In this document: in pieces, positions 7,779-15,639 of the stretch
Numbering within the stretch: position 1 is the stretch's first letter
Layout: every line of letters starts with the position of its first letter
NCBI RefSeq assembly: GCF_039525035.1
Contig: NZ_BAAAHE010000008.1
Coordinates: 1 to 47,450, forward strand
Length of the DNA stretch: 47,450 nucleotides
Source: Sporichthya brevicatena
Lineage (GTDB): Bacteria > Actinomycetota > Actinomycetes > Sporichthyales > Sporichthyaceae
Direction: 5' to 3'
The notes under the pieces: generated by a model
Databases searched by the model: none
Seen by the model: the letters and a program-made list of their open reading frames with translations, nothing else
What the model was told of the DNA's origin: nothing
Position numbers and translations under genes: made by a program

Positions 7779-9464
7779 TCAGGCGACGACGCGGAGGATC
7801 TCCTCGATCGACGTCAGCCCCTGGCGGACCTTGAGCCAGCCGTCGTCGCGCAGGCTCGTCATGCCCTGGGCGGTCGCCATCTTCTCGATCTCGTCCGTGG
7901 AGGCACGGGCCACGGCGAGGCGCTCGATCTCCTCGGTGACCGTCATGACCTCGTGGAGGGCCATCCGGCCGTGGTAGCCGGTGCGGGCGCACGCGGTGCA
8001 CCCCACGGCCCGGTAGAGCACCGGGAGGGGCTCGGAGGGGTCGTGGCCGAAGCGCACGTCGGCGAGCTCCTGCTCGGTCGGCGTGTACGGCTCCTTGCAC
8101 TCCTTGCACAACGTCCGGCAGAGCCGCTGGGCGAGGACGGAGTCGAGCGCGGACGCGACGAGGAACGGCTCGATGCCCATCTCGATGAGCCGGCCGATCG
8201 CGGACGGGGCGTCGTTGGTGTGCAGGGTGCTCAGCACCATGTGGCCGGTGAGGGCGGACTCGACGGCGATCTGCGCGGTCTCGTGGTCCCGGATCTCACC
8301 GATGAGGATGACGTCGGGGTCGGACCGCAGGATCGAGCGCAGCGCGCGGGCGAACGTCAGGCCGGCCTTCGGGTTCGTCTGCACCTGGTTCACGCCGGGC
8401 AGCCGGTACTCGACGGGGTCCTCGACGGTGATGATGTTGACCGCCGGGTCGTTGAGGATGTTCAGCGTCGCGTAGAGCGTCGTCGATTTGCCGGAACCGG
8501 TCGGGCCGGTCACCAGGATCATCCCGTAGGGCTTGGTGTACGCGTTCCGGTAGCGGCGGAAGTTGTGGGCGGAGAACCCGAGCTCGTCCAGGCTCAGCTG
8601 GGCGGTCGAGTTGTCCAGGATGCGGGCGACGATCTTCTCGCCCCACACCGTCGGCAGCGTCGCCACGCGCAGGTCGACCTTGCGGCCGTTGTGGTTGACC
8701 GAGAGCCGGCCGTCCTGCGGCACGCGGCGCTCCGCGATGTTGATGTCGGCCATGATCTTGATGCGCGAGATCACGCCGGCCTGGATCGACTTCGTCGACC
8801 GGTGCTGCTCGTGGAGGACGCCGTCGATGCGGTACCGCACGCGCAGGTCGTTCTCGGTGGGCTCGATGTGGATGTCCGAGGCCCGGTCGGCGATCGCCTG
8901 CGAGATCAGCAGGTTGACGAACCGCACGATCGGGGCGTCCTCCGCCACCGTCGTGAAGTTCGAGAGGTCCTCGGCCTGCTCCTCGGTCTCGATGTTCGAG
9001 GTGAGGTCGGTGAGCTCGTCCTCGGCCCGGTAGAGCTGGTCGATCTTCGCGACGATGTCCGCGTGCGGCGCGAGGGCGAACCGGACGAGGCTGCGCGTGA
9101 GCCGGACCAGGTCGTCCTTGAGCTCGATGTTGCCGGCCTGCTTCACGCCGACGGCGACGAGCAGTTCGCCGTTCTCCCAGCCGAGCGGGAGGACGCCGTA
9201 GCGGCGGGCGTAGTCGGCGGGCAGGCGCGCGGCGGCGGTGGGGTCGACGGAGTAGTTCGCGAGCTCGACGTACGGCAGGCCGACGGCGGCTGCGGCGGTG
9301 CGCACCACATCGCTGGTCGACACCACCTTGGTGTCGACCAGGACCTGGAGGGGGGCGCGTCCGTCGAGCTCGCTCTGCCTCACCGCCTCGGCGACCTGAT
9401 CCTCAGTCACCAAGCCGGCGTCCACGAGCGCCGCGACGGCGTCGCCGCCTGGCACGCCGATCAT
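7779..9464 (-). CDS. pilB: Type IV pilus extension ATPase PilB
   Basis: A 561-aa PilB/GspE-family ATPase that drives pilin polymerisation on PilC. The N-terminal MshEN/T2SSE_N-like domain spans about 1-150; MshEN domains can bind c-di-GMP in some PilB homologues. The motor domain carries Walker A GPTGSGKST at 320-328, Asp box ITVEDPVEY, Walker B DVILIGEIRD at 384-393, and His box TGHMVLSTLHT. The family's zinc-binding cysteines are present (C453/C456 and C489/C492), which separates it from PilT. I place the start at ATG 9462-9464 (MIGVPGGDAV), 5 bases after the stop of the rsiG-like gene. No good ribosome site is visible there, which fits translational coupling. Confidence 0.95.
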   Translation of the reverse strand: MIGVPGGDAVAALVDAGLVTEDQVAEAVRQSELDGRAPLQVLVDTKVVSTSDVVRTAAAAVGLPYVELANYSVDPTAAARLPADYARRYGVLPLGWENGELLVAVGVKQAGNIELKDDLVRLTRSLVRFALAPHADIVAKIDQLYRAEDELTDLTSNIETEEQAEDLSNFTTVAEDAPIVRFVNLLISQAIADRASDIHIEPTENDLRVRYRIDGVLHEQHRSTKSIQAGVISRIKIMADINIAERRVPQDGRLSVNHNGRKVDLRVATLPTVWGEKIVARILDNSTAQLSLDELGFSAHNFRRYRNAYTKPYGMILVTGPTGSGKSTTLYATLNILNDPAVNIITVEDPVEYRLPGVNQVQTNPKAGLTFARALRSILRSDPDVILIGEIRDHETAQIAVESALTGHMVLSTLHTNDAPSAIGRLIEMGIEPFLVASALDSVLAQRLCRTLCKECKEPYTPTEQELADVRFGHDPSEPLPVLYRAVGCTACARTGYHGRMALHEVMTVTEEIERLAVARASTDEIEKMATAQGMTSLRDDGWLKVRQGLTSIEEILRVVA

Positions 9465-9469
9465 GACCG

Positions 9470-10039
9470 TCAGAGTGGCAGCGCGGAGAGCGCGGCGGCC
9501 GGGTTGTCGCGGTAACGCAGGATCAGCTCGGCCGTGGCCTCGTCGATGCGCTCGAACAGCGCCTTCCGGTAGGCAGTCAGTTTGTGCTCGGCGGCGCGGA
9601 GCTTCTCCTGGGCCTCCGCGAGCGCGGCCGGGTCGTGCGGGTCGACCTCGGTGACCCACATGTCCGTGGTCTCCGGCAGGTCCGGCAGCGGCGCGGCGGG
9701 GTGGACGGCGGACAGCGCGGTGCGGCTGGCACCGCTGCCGGTGTCGCCGAGCACCCGGATCAGCTGCTCGACCGAGAGCGTGCCCTCGGTGTGCGAGCCG
9801 ACCTCGAGCATGTCGAGGCGGGCGTGCACGAGACGCCGCCAGTAGGAGACACGGTCCTCCTCGTCCTGGAGGTCGCGCCGGTACGCCCGCAGCGCCGCCA
9901 GGTCCAGGTCCGCCAGGTGCGGTGCGGCCACCAGCTCACCGGTGCCCCGCTTCGTCCGCCGGCCCTCGTCCATCCCCACCCCGTTCCGGGACGCCGACCG
10001 GGCCCTCGGAAGTCCCGACCGTTCGTTTCCGTTCCTCAT
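9470..10039 (-). CDS. rsiG: RsiG-like c-di-GMP-binding anti-sigma factor, twin-motif type
   Basis: A 189-aa protein of two long helices joined by a loop. Known RsiG proteins bind c-di-GMP through E(X)3S(X)2R(X)3Q(X)3D motifs, one on each helix of an antiparallel coiled coil, and then sequester sigma-WhiG. Here helix one has E61, S65, R68, H72, D76 and helix two has E151, T155, R158, F162, D166. The spacing is exact in both; Q is replaced by H and F, and one S by T. Its ATG overlaps the stop of pilT2 (ATGA) and pilB begins 5 bases after it, so it is embedded in a pilus operon. A WhiG/FliA sigma is encoded at 16974-17690. In Rubrobacter an RsiG-WhiG pair controls T4P expression. The assignment rests on motif and context, not alignment. 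The first 35 residues look disordered, and M23 is an alternative start. Confidence 0.82.
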   Translation of the reverse strand: MRNGNERSGLPRARSASRNGVGMDEGRRTKRGTGELVAAPHLADLDLAALRAYRRDLQDEEDRVSYWRRLVHARLDMLEVGSHTEGTLSVEQLIRVLGDTGSGASRTALSAVHPAAPLPDLPETTDMWVTEVDPHDPAALAEAQEKLRAAEHKLTAYRKALFERIDEATAELILRYRDNPAAALSALPL

Positions 10040-11139
10040 CGCGTCAGGGTCTCCGCCATCGTCGCGGTCACCCCGGCACGTCGCAGCATGACCGACAGGT
10101 CGTGCGGACGGCTCGCCACCAGCTTGGCATCTTCGAGCGAGACCGTGCCGTCCAGGACCAGTCGGAGCAGGTGCTGGTCGAAGGATTGCATCCCGGAGTA
10201 GTCCCCCGCCGCCACCAGATCCGGAATCGTGTCCGTCTTGTCCGGGTCCGCGATGGCCTCGGCCACGCGAGCGTCGTTCACGGCGATCTCCATGACGCAG
10301 GTCCTACCCGCGCCGTCGGCCTTCGGCACCAGCCGCTGGCAGACGATTCCCTTGAGCGCCGCGGCCAGCGAGAGCCGGACCTGCTTCTGCTCGTGCTCGG
10401 GGAAGAAGTCGACGATGCGGTTCACGGTTTCGCGAGCGTCCGTGGTGTGCAGCGTGGACATGACGAAGTGTCCGGTCTCCGCGGCGGCGAGGGCGGCCTT
10501 GACGGTGTCCACGTCGCGCATCTCGCCGATGAGGATGACGTCGGGGTCCTGCCGCATGGCCGCGCGCAGCGCCGTGGACCAGTTGCGGGTGTCCATGCCG
10601 ATCTCGCGCTGGTTGACCGAGGCGAGCTTGTCGCGGTGGGTGACCTCGATCGGGTCCTCGATCGTGAGGATGTGGACGGCGCGGTTGGCGTTGATCTGGT
10701 CGACCATCGCGGCGAGCGTCGTCGTCTTGCCCGACCCGGTCGGTCCGGTCACGAGCACCAGGCCGCGCGGTTCGAGCGCGAGCTTGCCGAGCACCGCCGG
10801 CATGCCGAGCTCCTCGAGCGACATCGGCTCGTCGGTGATCAGTCGCATGACCGAGCCGACCTCGCCGCGCGCCCGGAACACGTTGACGCGGAACCGTCCG
10901 ACGCCGGGGACGGCGAGGGCGTAGTCCGCCTCGTTGTTCTTGGCGAAGTACTCGGCCACGTCCGGCGACATCGTCGGGAGGATCAGGTCCTCGACGTCCG
11001 CCGGCGAGAGGACGGGGGAGTCCAGGGCGACCAGGGATCCGGAGATCCGGATCTTCGGCGGGGCGCTGGACTTGATGTGAAGGTCTGAGGCGCTGTTCTG
11101 CACGACGGCGCGCAGCAGCGGCGCGATCTCCGGCTCCAT
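10036..11139 (-). CDS. pilT2: PilT-family retraction ATPase (second copy)
   Basis: A 367-aa PilT-type ATPase, the usual PilT length. It opens with IAPLLRAVVQNSASDLHI, has Walker A GPTGSGKTT at 132-140, Asp box LTIEDPIEV, Walker B DVILIGEMRD and His box TGHFVMSTLHT, and lacks PilB's zinc cysteines. Frame is open far upstream, but ATG 11137-11139 gives the canonical N-terminus. There is no strong ribosome site, and a candidate -10 ends only about 8 bases upstream, so the message may be nearly leaderless. Its TGA overlaps the ATG of the rsiG-like gene. It could be a PilT, PilT2 or PilU-like accessory motor; sequence alone does not settle which. Confidence 0.92.
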   Translation of the reverse strand: MEPEIAPLLRAVVQNSASDLHIKSSAPPKIRISGSLVALDSPVLSPADVEDLILPTMSPDVAEYFAKNNEADYALAVPGVGRFRVNVFRARGEVGSVMRLITDEPMSLEELGMPAVLGKLALEPRGLVLVTGPTGSGKTTTLAAMVDQINANRAVHILTIEDPIEVTHRDKLASVNQREIGMDTRNWSTALRAAMRQDPDVILIGEMRDVDTVKAALAAAETGHFVMSTLHTTDARETVNRIVDFFPEHEQKQVRLSLAAALKGIVCQRLVPKADGAGRTCVMEIAVNDARVAEAIADPDKTDTIPDLVAAGDYSGMQSFDQHLLRLVLDGTVSLEDAKLVASRPHDLSVMLRRAGVTATMAETLTR

Positions 11140-11146
11140 ACCAGCT

Positions 11147-11173
11147 GTGTCGGCTTTTCCAGATCCGGACTGA
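11147..11173 (-). promoter_or_regulatory. Candidate WhiG/FliA-type promoter of pilT2-rsiG-pilB
   Basis: On the minus strand TCAG (11170-11173), 15 bases, then GCCGACAC (11147-11154). The -10 matches 6 of 8 bases of GCCGATAA. Transcription would start a few bases before the pilT2 ATG. If real, the anti-sigma gene would be under its own target sigma. Visual match only. Confidence 0.3.
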
Positions 11174-11234
11174 AGTCCCGTCGTGTCGCCCGGAGATGTC
11201 CGGATTCGTCGCCGGACGGGGCATACGTCCGCCC

Positions 11235-11262
11235 TCAAGCCGTGCCGGATGGGCTCCGATAC
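11235..11262 (+). promoter_or_regulatory. Candidate WhiG/FliA-type promoter of the pilM operon
   Basis: TCAA (11235-11238), 16 bases, then TCCGATAC (11255-11262), against the consensus TAAA-N15/16-GCCGATAA. Six of eight -10 bases and three of four -35 bases match. The start of pilM is about 50 bases downstream, leaving room for a leader with a good ribosome site. It is the best of the three motifs of this kind here because of its position in the divergent pilus intergenic region. Confidence 0.45.
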
Positions 11263-11313
11263 AGCTGTCGGCGCAGGGAGCGTGGCCGCCCCGACCTCCA
11301 GGAGACAAGCACG

Positions 11314-12432
11314 GTGAAGCGAACAGATGCCCGATGGGGCGCCCGCAAGGTGGTCTGCCTGGACGTGGGCAGCTCCGGTCTGCGAGCGGCGCAGTTCAGC
11401 GTCCGCTCGACCCCGATGAGTGGCACGTCGTGCCGGCTCGACCGCTTCGCGGCGGTCCCGCTGCCGGAGGGCGCGGTCGCCGGCGGTGTCGTGACCGACC
11501 CGGCCGCGGTGGCGAAGGCGCTGCGCGCGCTGTGGTCCGCGGGCCGCTTCTCCACGAAGAAGGTCGTGTTCGGTCTCGCCAACGACCGCGTGCTGGTCCG
11601 TCAGCTCGACCTGGACTGGATGGAGCCGGCGGACTTCCGCAAGGCGCTGCCGTACTCGGTCGCCGACCAGATCCCGATGTCGGTGAACGAGGCGAACCTC
11701 GACTACCACGTGCTCGAGGACCTGCCGGCCGGCCCGGACCCCGAGTCCGAGCACATGCTCCGGATCCTGCTCGTGGCCGCCGCCAGCGAGATGGTCGACA
11801 CCTTCCTCACCGCGCTGTCCGAGGCGGACCTGGTGCCGGTGAAGGCGGAGCTCGCGCCGTTCGCGCTGATCCGCGCCGCCGTCCCGAACCCCGAGCCCGC
11901 GGCCGACGCCGACGTGGCCGAGGCGATCGTCGACATCGGGGCCGACACCCTGACCGTCGTCGTTCACACCGCCGGGCAGCCGCGGTTCGTGCGTACCGTC
12001 AACCAGCTCGGCGGCCGGGTCATCACCGGCGAGCTGCAGCAGAAGTTCGGTTGGTCCTTCGACGAGGCCGAGGAGGCGAAGGCGCAGTACGGTCTGCCCC
12101 GCCAGCGCAGCGGCGACGAGGAGAAGGTCAACCTCGAGCACCCCGCGCAGCAGGCTATCGAGGAGCGGGTCGCCGGCGTGGTCGCCGAGGTCCGCACCAC
12201 CCTGAACTTCTTCCTGTCGGCCGGCACCGGCGTGCGCAGCCTCTCCCGCATCCTGCTCACCGGCGGCGGTTCGCGCCTGTCCGGGCTCTCCGAGCGGATC
12301 GCGGAGGCGATGGACACCGAGGTGGTCCTGCTCGCCACCCCGCGTGAGGTGAAGAGCCGTGTCTCCGCCGCGGCCGAGGACGACCTCGGCGCGGTCGCCC
12401 TGCTGTCGGGTCTCGCCCTGGGAGTGATGTGA
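11314..12432 (+). CDS. pilM: Type IV pilus assembly protein PilM
   Basis: A 372-aa actin-like ATPase-fold protein that sits on the cytoplasmic side and binds the N-terminus of PilN. The N-terminal phosphate-1 motif is CLDVGSSGLRAAQF and later actin-fold blocks are IVDIGADTLTVVV and ILLTGGGSRLSGL. I start at GTG 11314 (VKRTDARWGA), with AGGAG about 10 bases upstream; the frame is open earlier but without a site. It is the first gene of a plus-strand operon: pilN begins one base after its stop. It is divergent from pilT2 across a 174-base gap holding candidate promoters in both directions. Confidence 0.93.
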   Translation: MKRTDARWGARKVVCLDVGSSGLRAAQFSVRSTPMSGTSCRLDRFAAVPLPEGAVAGGVVTDPAAVAKALRALWSAGRFSTKKVVFGLANDRVLVRQLDLDWMEPADFRKALPYSVADQIPMSVNEANLDYHVLEDLPAGPDPESEHMLRILLVAAASEMVDTFLTALSEADLVPVKAELAPFALIRAAVPNPEPAADADVAEAIVDIGADTLTVVVHTAGQPRFVRTVNQLGGRVITGELQQKFGWSFDEAEEAKAQYGLPRQRSGDEEKVNLEHPAQQAIEERVAGVVAEVRTTLNFFLSAGTGVRSLSRILLTGGGSRLSGLSERIAEAMDTEVVLLATPREVKSRVSAAAEDDLGAVALLSGLALGVM

Positions 12433-12433
12433 C

Positions 12434-13681
12434 GTGTCGTTCCTGAGTTCGGGCAAGACGCTCGACAAGGTCAAGCTGCCCCGTCAGTTGAGCGCGGCCA
12501 ACTTCCGTGCCGGCTCCACCAAGACGCCGCCGGTCCGCACCGGCCAGCCGTCGCGGACGCTGCCGTCGGTGAACCTCCTGCCGGAGTCGACGCTGGAGGC
12601 GCTCGCCGTCCGGCGGGTCCGCCACCGTCTGGTCGCGGCCGGTCTCGCCGGCGCGGTCCTCGTGGGTGGTGGCTGGATGGTGCAGACCCAGCGCCTCCAC
12701 AGCGCCGAGGACCGGCTCGCGGCGGAGCAGGCGCTCACGCCCGCGCTGAACGCCCAGGTCGCCGCGCTCGCCCCGGTCGCGCAGTTCTTCGACCTCCTGC
12801 AGGCGCGCAAGGGCACCGCCTCGGCCGCCATGGCGCACGAGGTCCTGTTCTCCGACGCGCTCACCGACCTCGCCGGCCGCACCCCGGCGGGCATCGAGAT
12901 CAACGCGATGTCGGTCTCGCTGACCGCCGAGACGGTCAGCGCGGTCGCTCCGCCCGTCTCCCCGCTGACCGAGGCCGGCATCGACGCCGAGGGCAACGAC
13001 CTGACGAAGAATCAGACCGGGACGCAGAACCCGGCGGGTGCCCAGACCGCGACCCAGAACAGCGCGGTGCGCGGAGCCGTCGCGGCCGCGGACGGTACGT
13101 CCACGACCACCGGGAGCGGGGACGCGGCTGCGTCGACGGCTCCGAAGACGGTGGTGCCGCCGGTCAGCTGTGCGCGCCCCGACCCGTTCAACCCGGCCCC
13201 GATCATCGGCTGTGTGACGCTGAGCGGGACCGCGCAGAACCGGGCCCAGGTCGGCCAGCTCATCCAGAACCTGCGGGCCGCGGATCTCTACGCCGACCCC
13301 TTCATCACGACGACGACGATGAACGCCGGCGACGGCAGCGAGGTCGTCGCCTTCGCGGGCAGCGTCGGTCTCACCGGCAAGGCGGTCAGCGGCCGCTACG
13401 CCGACCTGAGCTGGCTCTCGGACCCGAAGGTCCTCGACGAGGCCGAGCGCATGATCAAGGCCGGCAACACCGCCAGCCACCGGCTCGCCGAGCGGGCCAA
13501 GGCCGCCGCCATCGCCGCCAAGGCGAAGGCCGACGCCGAGGCCGCCGCGAAGGAGAAGGCCGAGCGCAAGGCGCAGCTCAAGGCGGAGAAGGAACTCGCC
13601 GCCCAGCTGCAGGCCGCGGCGGCCGCCGCCGCGGCTGCGGCCGCGCAGCAGCAACAGCAGCAGCAGAACGAAGGTGAGTGA
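12434..13681 (+). CDS. pilN: Type IV pilus alignment protein PilN, with long C-terminal tail
   Basis: A 415-aa bitopic protein. The short cytoplasmic N-terminus contains VNLLPES, the conserved PilM-binding NLLP motif (about 46-51). A single membrane segment follows (about 66-84), then a coiled coil and periplasmic-type domain that pairs with PilO. PilN proteins are usually about 200 aa. Here a Ser/Thr/Ala-rich insert (about 185-240) and a C-terminal tail rich in Ala, Lys and Glu, ending in poly-Ala and a run of Gln, double the length. The GTG start is 1 base after the pilM stop. Identity rests on order, the NLLP motif and topology. Confidence 0.85.
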   Translation: MSFLSSGKTLDKVKLPRQLSAANFRAGSTKTPPVRTGQPSRTLPSVNLLPESTLEALAVRRVRHRLVAAGLAGAVLVGGGWMVQTQRLHSAEDRLAAEQALTPALNAQVAALAPVAQFFDLLQARKGTASAAMAHEVLFSDALTDLAGRTPAGIEINAMSVSLTAETVSAVAPPVSPLTEAGIDAEGNDLTKNQTGTQNPAGAQTATQNSAVRGAVAAADGTSTTTGSGDAAASTAPKTVVPPVSCARPDPFNPAPIIGCVTLSGTAQNRAQVGQLIQNLRAADLYADPFITTTTMNAGDGSEVVAFAGSVGLTGKAVSGRYADLSWLSDPKVLDEAERMIKAGNTASHRLAERAKAAAIAAKAKADAEAAAKEKAERKAQLKAEKELAAQLQAAAAAAAAAAAQQQQQQQNEGE

Positions 13682-13683
13682 GC

Positions 13684-14349
13684 ATGAAGACGTCGGCTCT
13701 CACGGCGGTCCACAAGAACGCCATCGCCGGATCGCTGATCCTGCTCATCGCCCTGGTCGCGGCCTGGATGTTCGTCCTCAGCCCGCGCAGTGACGCGATC
13801 GCCGCCACCAACGAGGAGGTCGCGGTCGCCGAGCAGCGGAACCAGTCGCTGCGCAACCAGATCCAGACGCTGAAGCTCCGTGAGGAGCAGCTGCCGGCGC
13901 TGCGGGAGACGTCCAAGGCGCTCGACCGCCGCTTCCCGCCGACCGCCGAGCAGGCGAAGCTGTTCAAGATGATCACGGCGGCCGCGGCCGAGGCCGGGAT
14001 CGCACCGCAGCACCTGACGAGCATGCAGATGGACCCGCCGGCCGCGGTCGGCACCGGGTCGTCCGCGCAGCTGCCGGGTGTCGCGGCACCGGTCGCCTCG
14101 ATCGCCGGTCAGAAGCTGACGATCAACGTCTCCGGCTCCCCGAGCCAGATCCGTGCCTTCGTGGCCAACCTGGAGAAGCTCCCGCGCGCGTTCGCGGTCT
14201 CCACGATCAGCCTGGCGCAGCAGTCCGCGAGCCAGGAGCCGAGCGAGAACGCCTCGACGGCCGCCGACGCGCAGACCGTGACGATCACCGGCGACATGTT
14301 CCTGCTGCCGAAGGTGGTCGACCCGACGAAGGCCGGCAGTGCGGGCTGA
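13684..14349 (+). CDS. pilO: Type IV pilus alignment protein PilO
   Basis: A 221-aa bitopic protein: cytoplasmic start, one membrane segment (about 14-32, AIAGSLILLIALVAAWMF), a coiled coil (about 38-85), and a small alpha/beta domain. The stretch LTINVSGSPSQIRAFVANLEKLPRAFAVSTI is typical of PilO/PilN ferredoxin-like domains. It heterodimerises with PilN to connect PilM to the outer parts of the machine. I prefer ATG 13684, with AAGG 9 bases upstream; a GTG at 13678 overlapping the pilN stop would add two residues. It lies between pilN and a small coiled-coil gene whose start is 13 bases after its stop. Confidence 0.88.
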   Translation: MKTSALTAVHKNAIAGSLILLIALVAAWMFVLSPRSDAIAATNEEVAVAEQRNQSLRNQIQTLKLREEQLPALRETSKALDRRFPPTAEQAKLFKMITAAAAEAGIAPQHLTSMQMDPPAAVGTGSSAQLPGVAAPVASIAGQKLTINVSGSPSQIRAFVANLEKLPRAFAVSTISLAQQSASQEPSENASTAADAQTVTITGDMFLLPKVVDPTKAGSAG

Positions 14350-14362
14350 GGGCCGACGGGGC

Positions 14363-14692
14363 ATGCTGCGGCTGCGCCGTCGGGAGAACGTCGAGGCCCT
14401 CGCCGTCGAGGGCTCGGACGACCCGATCGTCGACCTGTTCGCCGAGCTCGACGAGCTCAAGGCCCAGGTGTACCGGCAGAACCGGATGCTCCGTCAGCAG
14501 GACGGGCGGATCGTGCGTGAGCGCGCCGCCGCCCAGGCCGACGAGCACCGCCGGTTGCTGGTCGCGGTCCGGGCGTTGACGACCGCCATCGTCGACGACC
14601 CGGCCTCGACGCCGGAGGCGCGGTCGTGCGCCGCGCGGTTCGAGGCGGCGGTCCGTCGCCTCGAGCCCGAGCCGCCGCCGTCGCTGGCCTGA
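14363..14692 (+). CDS. Small coiled-coil protein in the pilus operon, function unknown
   Basis: A 109-aa soluble, highly charged protein. Residues 1-15 are Arg-rich, about 25-60 form a heptad-like helix (FAELDELKAQVYRQNRMLRQQ), and the rest is helical and Arg/Ala-rich. No membrane segment and no family I recognise. ATG 14363 has GAGGG about 10 bases upstream; GTG 14339, overlapping the end of pilO, is an alternative. Its place right after pilMNO suggests a small cytoplasmic pilus partner, but that is inference from context. Confidence 0.65.
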   Translation: MLRLRRRENVEALAVEGSDDPIVDLFAELDELKAQVYRQNRMLRQQDGRIVRERAAAQADEHRRLLVAVRALTTAIVDDPASTPEARSCAARFEAAVRRLEPEPPPSLA

Positions 14693-14730
14693 CCCTCCAC
14701 CCCGCCCACGTACGTCCTTCAGGAGCCCTC

Positions 14731-15639
14731 ATGACCGCGCCCGTCGCCGGAGCGGACGCGATCCCTGCGTCGGCCCCGACAACCGAGCCCGCGGCGACTG
14801 CTGACCCGGCTGCCGACCGGGCTGGCGACCGTGCTGGCGACCGTGCTGCCGAGATCGCCGACACCACCGCGAAGATCGCGCTGTACGCCCGGGTCTCCCG
14901 GATCGCCGCGGCCGAGCGGGACCCCCGCGTCGCGGTCGGTGCGGCCTGGGCGACGGACGTCCTGACGGTCCAGCAGTTGCTCGCCGAGCGCGCGCCGGCC
15001 GAGTCGGACGCCGCCCACCAGCGGTTCCTCGCGGTCGCGACGGCCGTGGGCGCCGCGGTCTCGGGCGCCCCGGCGACGGGTGAGCCCGAGCCGAGGGCCC
15101 GGGACGCCCGTGAGGTCGTCGTCGCGGCCCGCCGCCGGATGCTCGGGGTCTTCGACGCTTCCGCCGCGGCGCTGATCGCGGAGCGTCTGACCGACCTGGA
15201 GCACCTCGCCGAACTGCCGCCGGCCGTCGGCAAGGCGCTGCCGGCCCCCGGTGACGCCCTGAAGTGGCGGGCCCGGGAGATCGGGCCGTCCGGCCTGATC
15301 GATCAGCTGCGCCTCGACGCGTCCGACGGGCGCCTCATCGCCGAGGCGCTGCTGGCCGCCGGCTACCGCCGTGACGCCGCCCGGCAGATGTGCCTGGCCG
15401 ACGTCGCCGAGGTCGAGGCCTACCTGGTCGAGGCCTCCGTCGCCGTCGGCGACGACGCGCTGCTGCTCGCCGACGTGCGGCGCGGCGCCCTGGTCTTCCT
15501 GCTCTCCGAGGCTGCGGAGCGTCCGGTGGACGTCGCCGCCGCCCGGGCCGGGGTGTGGGCCGCGGTCCGAGCGGCGCTGCCGCCGGCCGAGGTGGAGCGG
15601 CTCGCACCCCGGCTCGGACGTACGAGGACTGCCGCGTGA
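14731..15639 (+). CDS. Conserved-looking pilus-operon protein of unknown function
   Basis: A 302-aa soluble, Ala-rich, mainly helical protein. The first 50 residues are low-complexity (ADRAGDRAGDRA) and probably disordered. The rest has two predicted helical parts: about 50-150, and about 165-290 (LKWRAREIGPSGLIDQLRL; QMCLADVAEVEAYLVEASV). I recognise no domain, active-site motif or signal peptide. ATG 14731 has AGGAG 5 bases upstream. Its TGA overlaps the GTG of the prepilin peptidase gene, so the two are translationally coupled. It may be a lineage-specific pilus accessory factor. Confidence 0.7.
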   Translation: MTAPVAGADAIPASAPTTEPAATADPAADRAGDRAGDRAAEIADTTAKIALYARVSRIAAAERDPRVAVGAAWATDVLTVQQLLAERAPAESDAAHQRFLAVATAVGAAVSGAPATGEPEPRARDAREVVVAARRRMLGVFDASAAALIAERLTDLEHLAELPPAVGKALPAPGDALKWRAREIGPSGLIDQLRLDASDGRLIAEALLAAGYRRDAARQMCLADVAEVEAYLVEASVAVGDDALLLADVRRGALVFLLSEAAERPVDVAAARAGVWAAVRAALPPAEVERLAPRLGRTRTAA

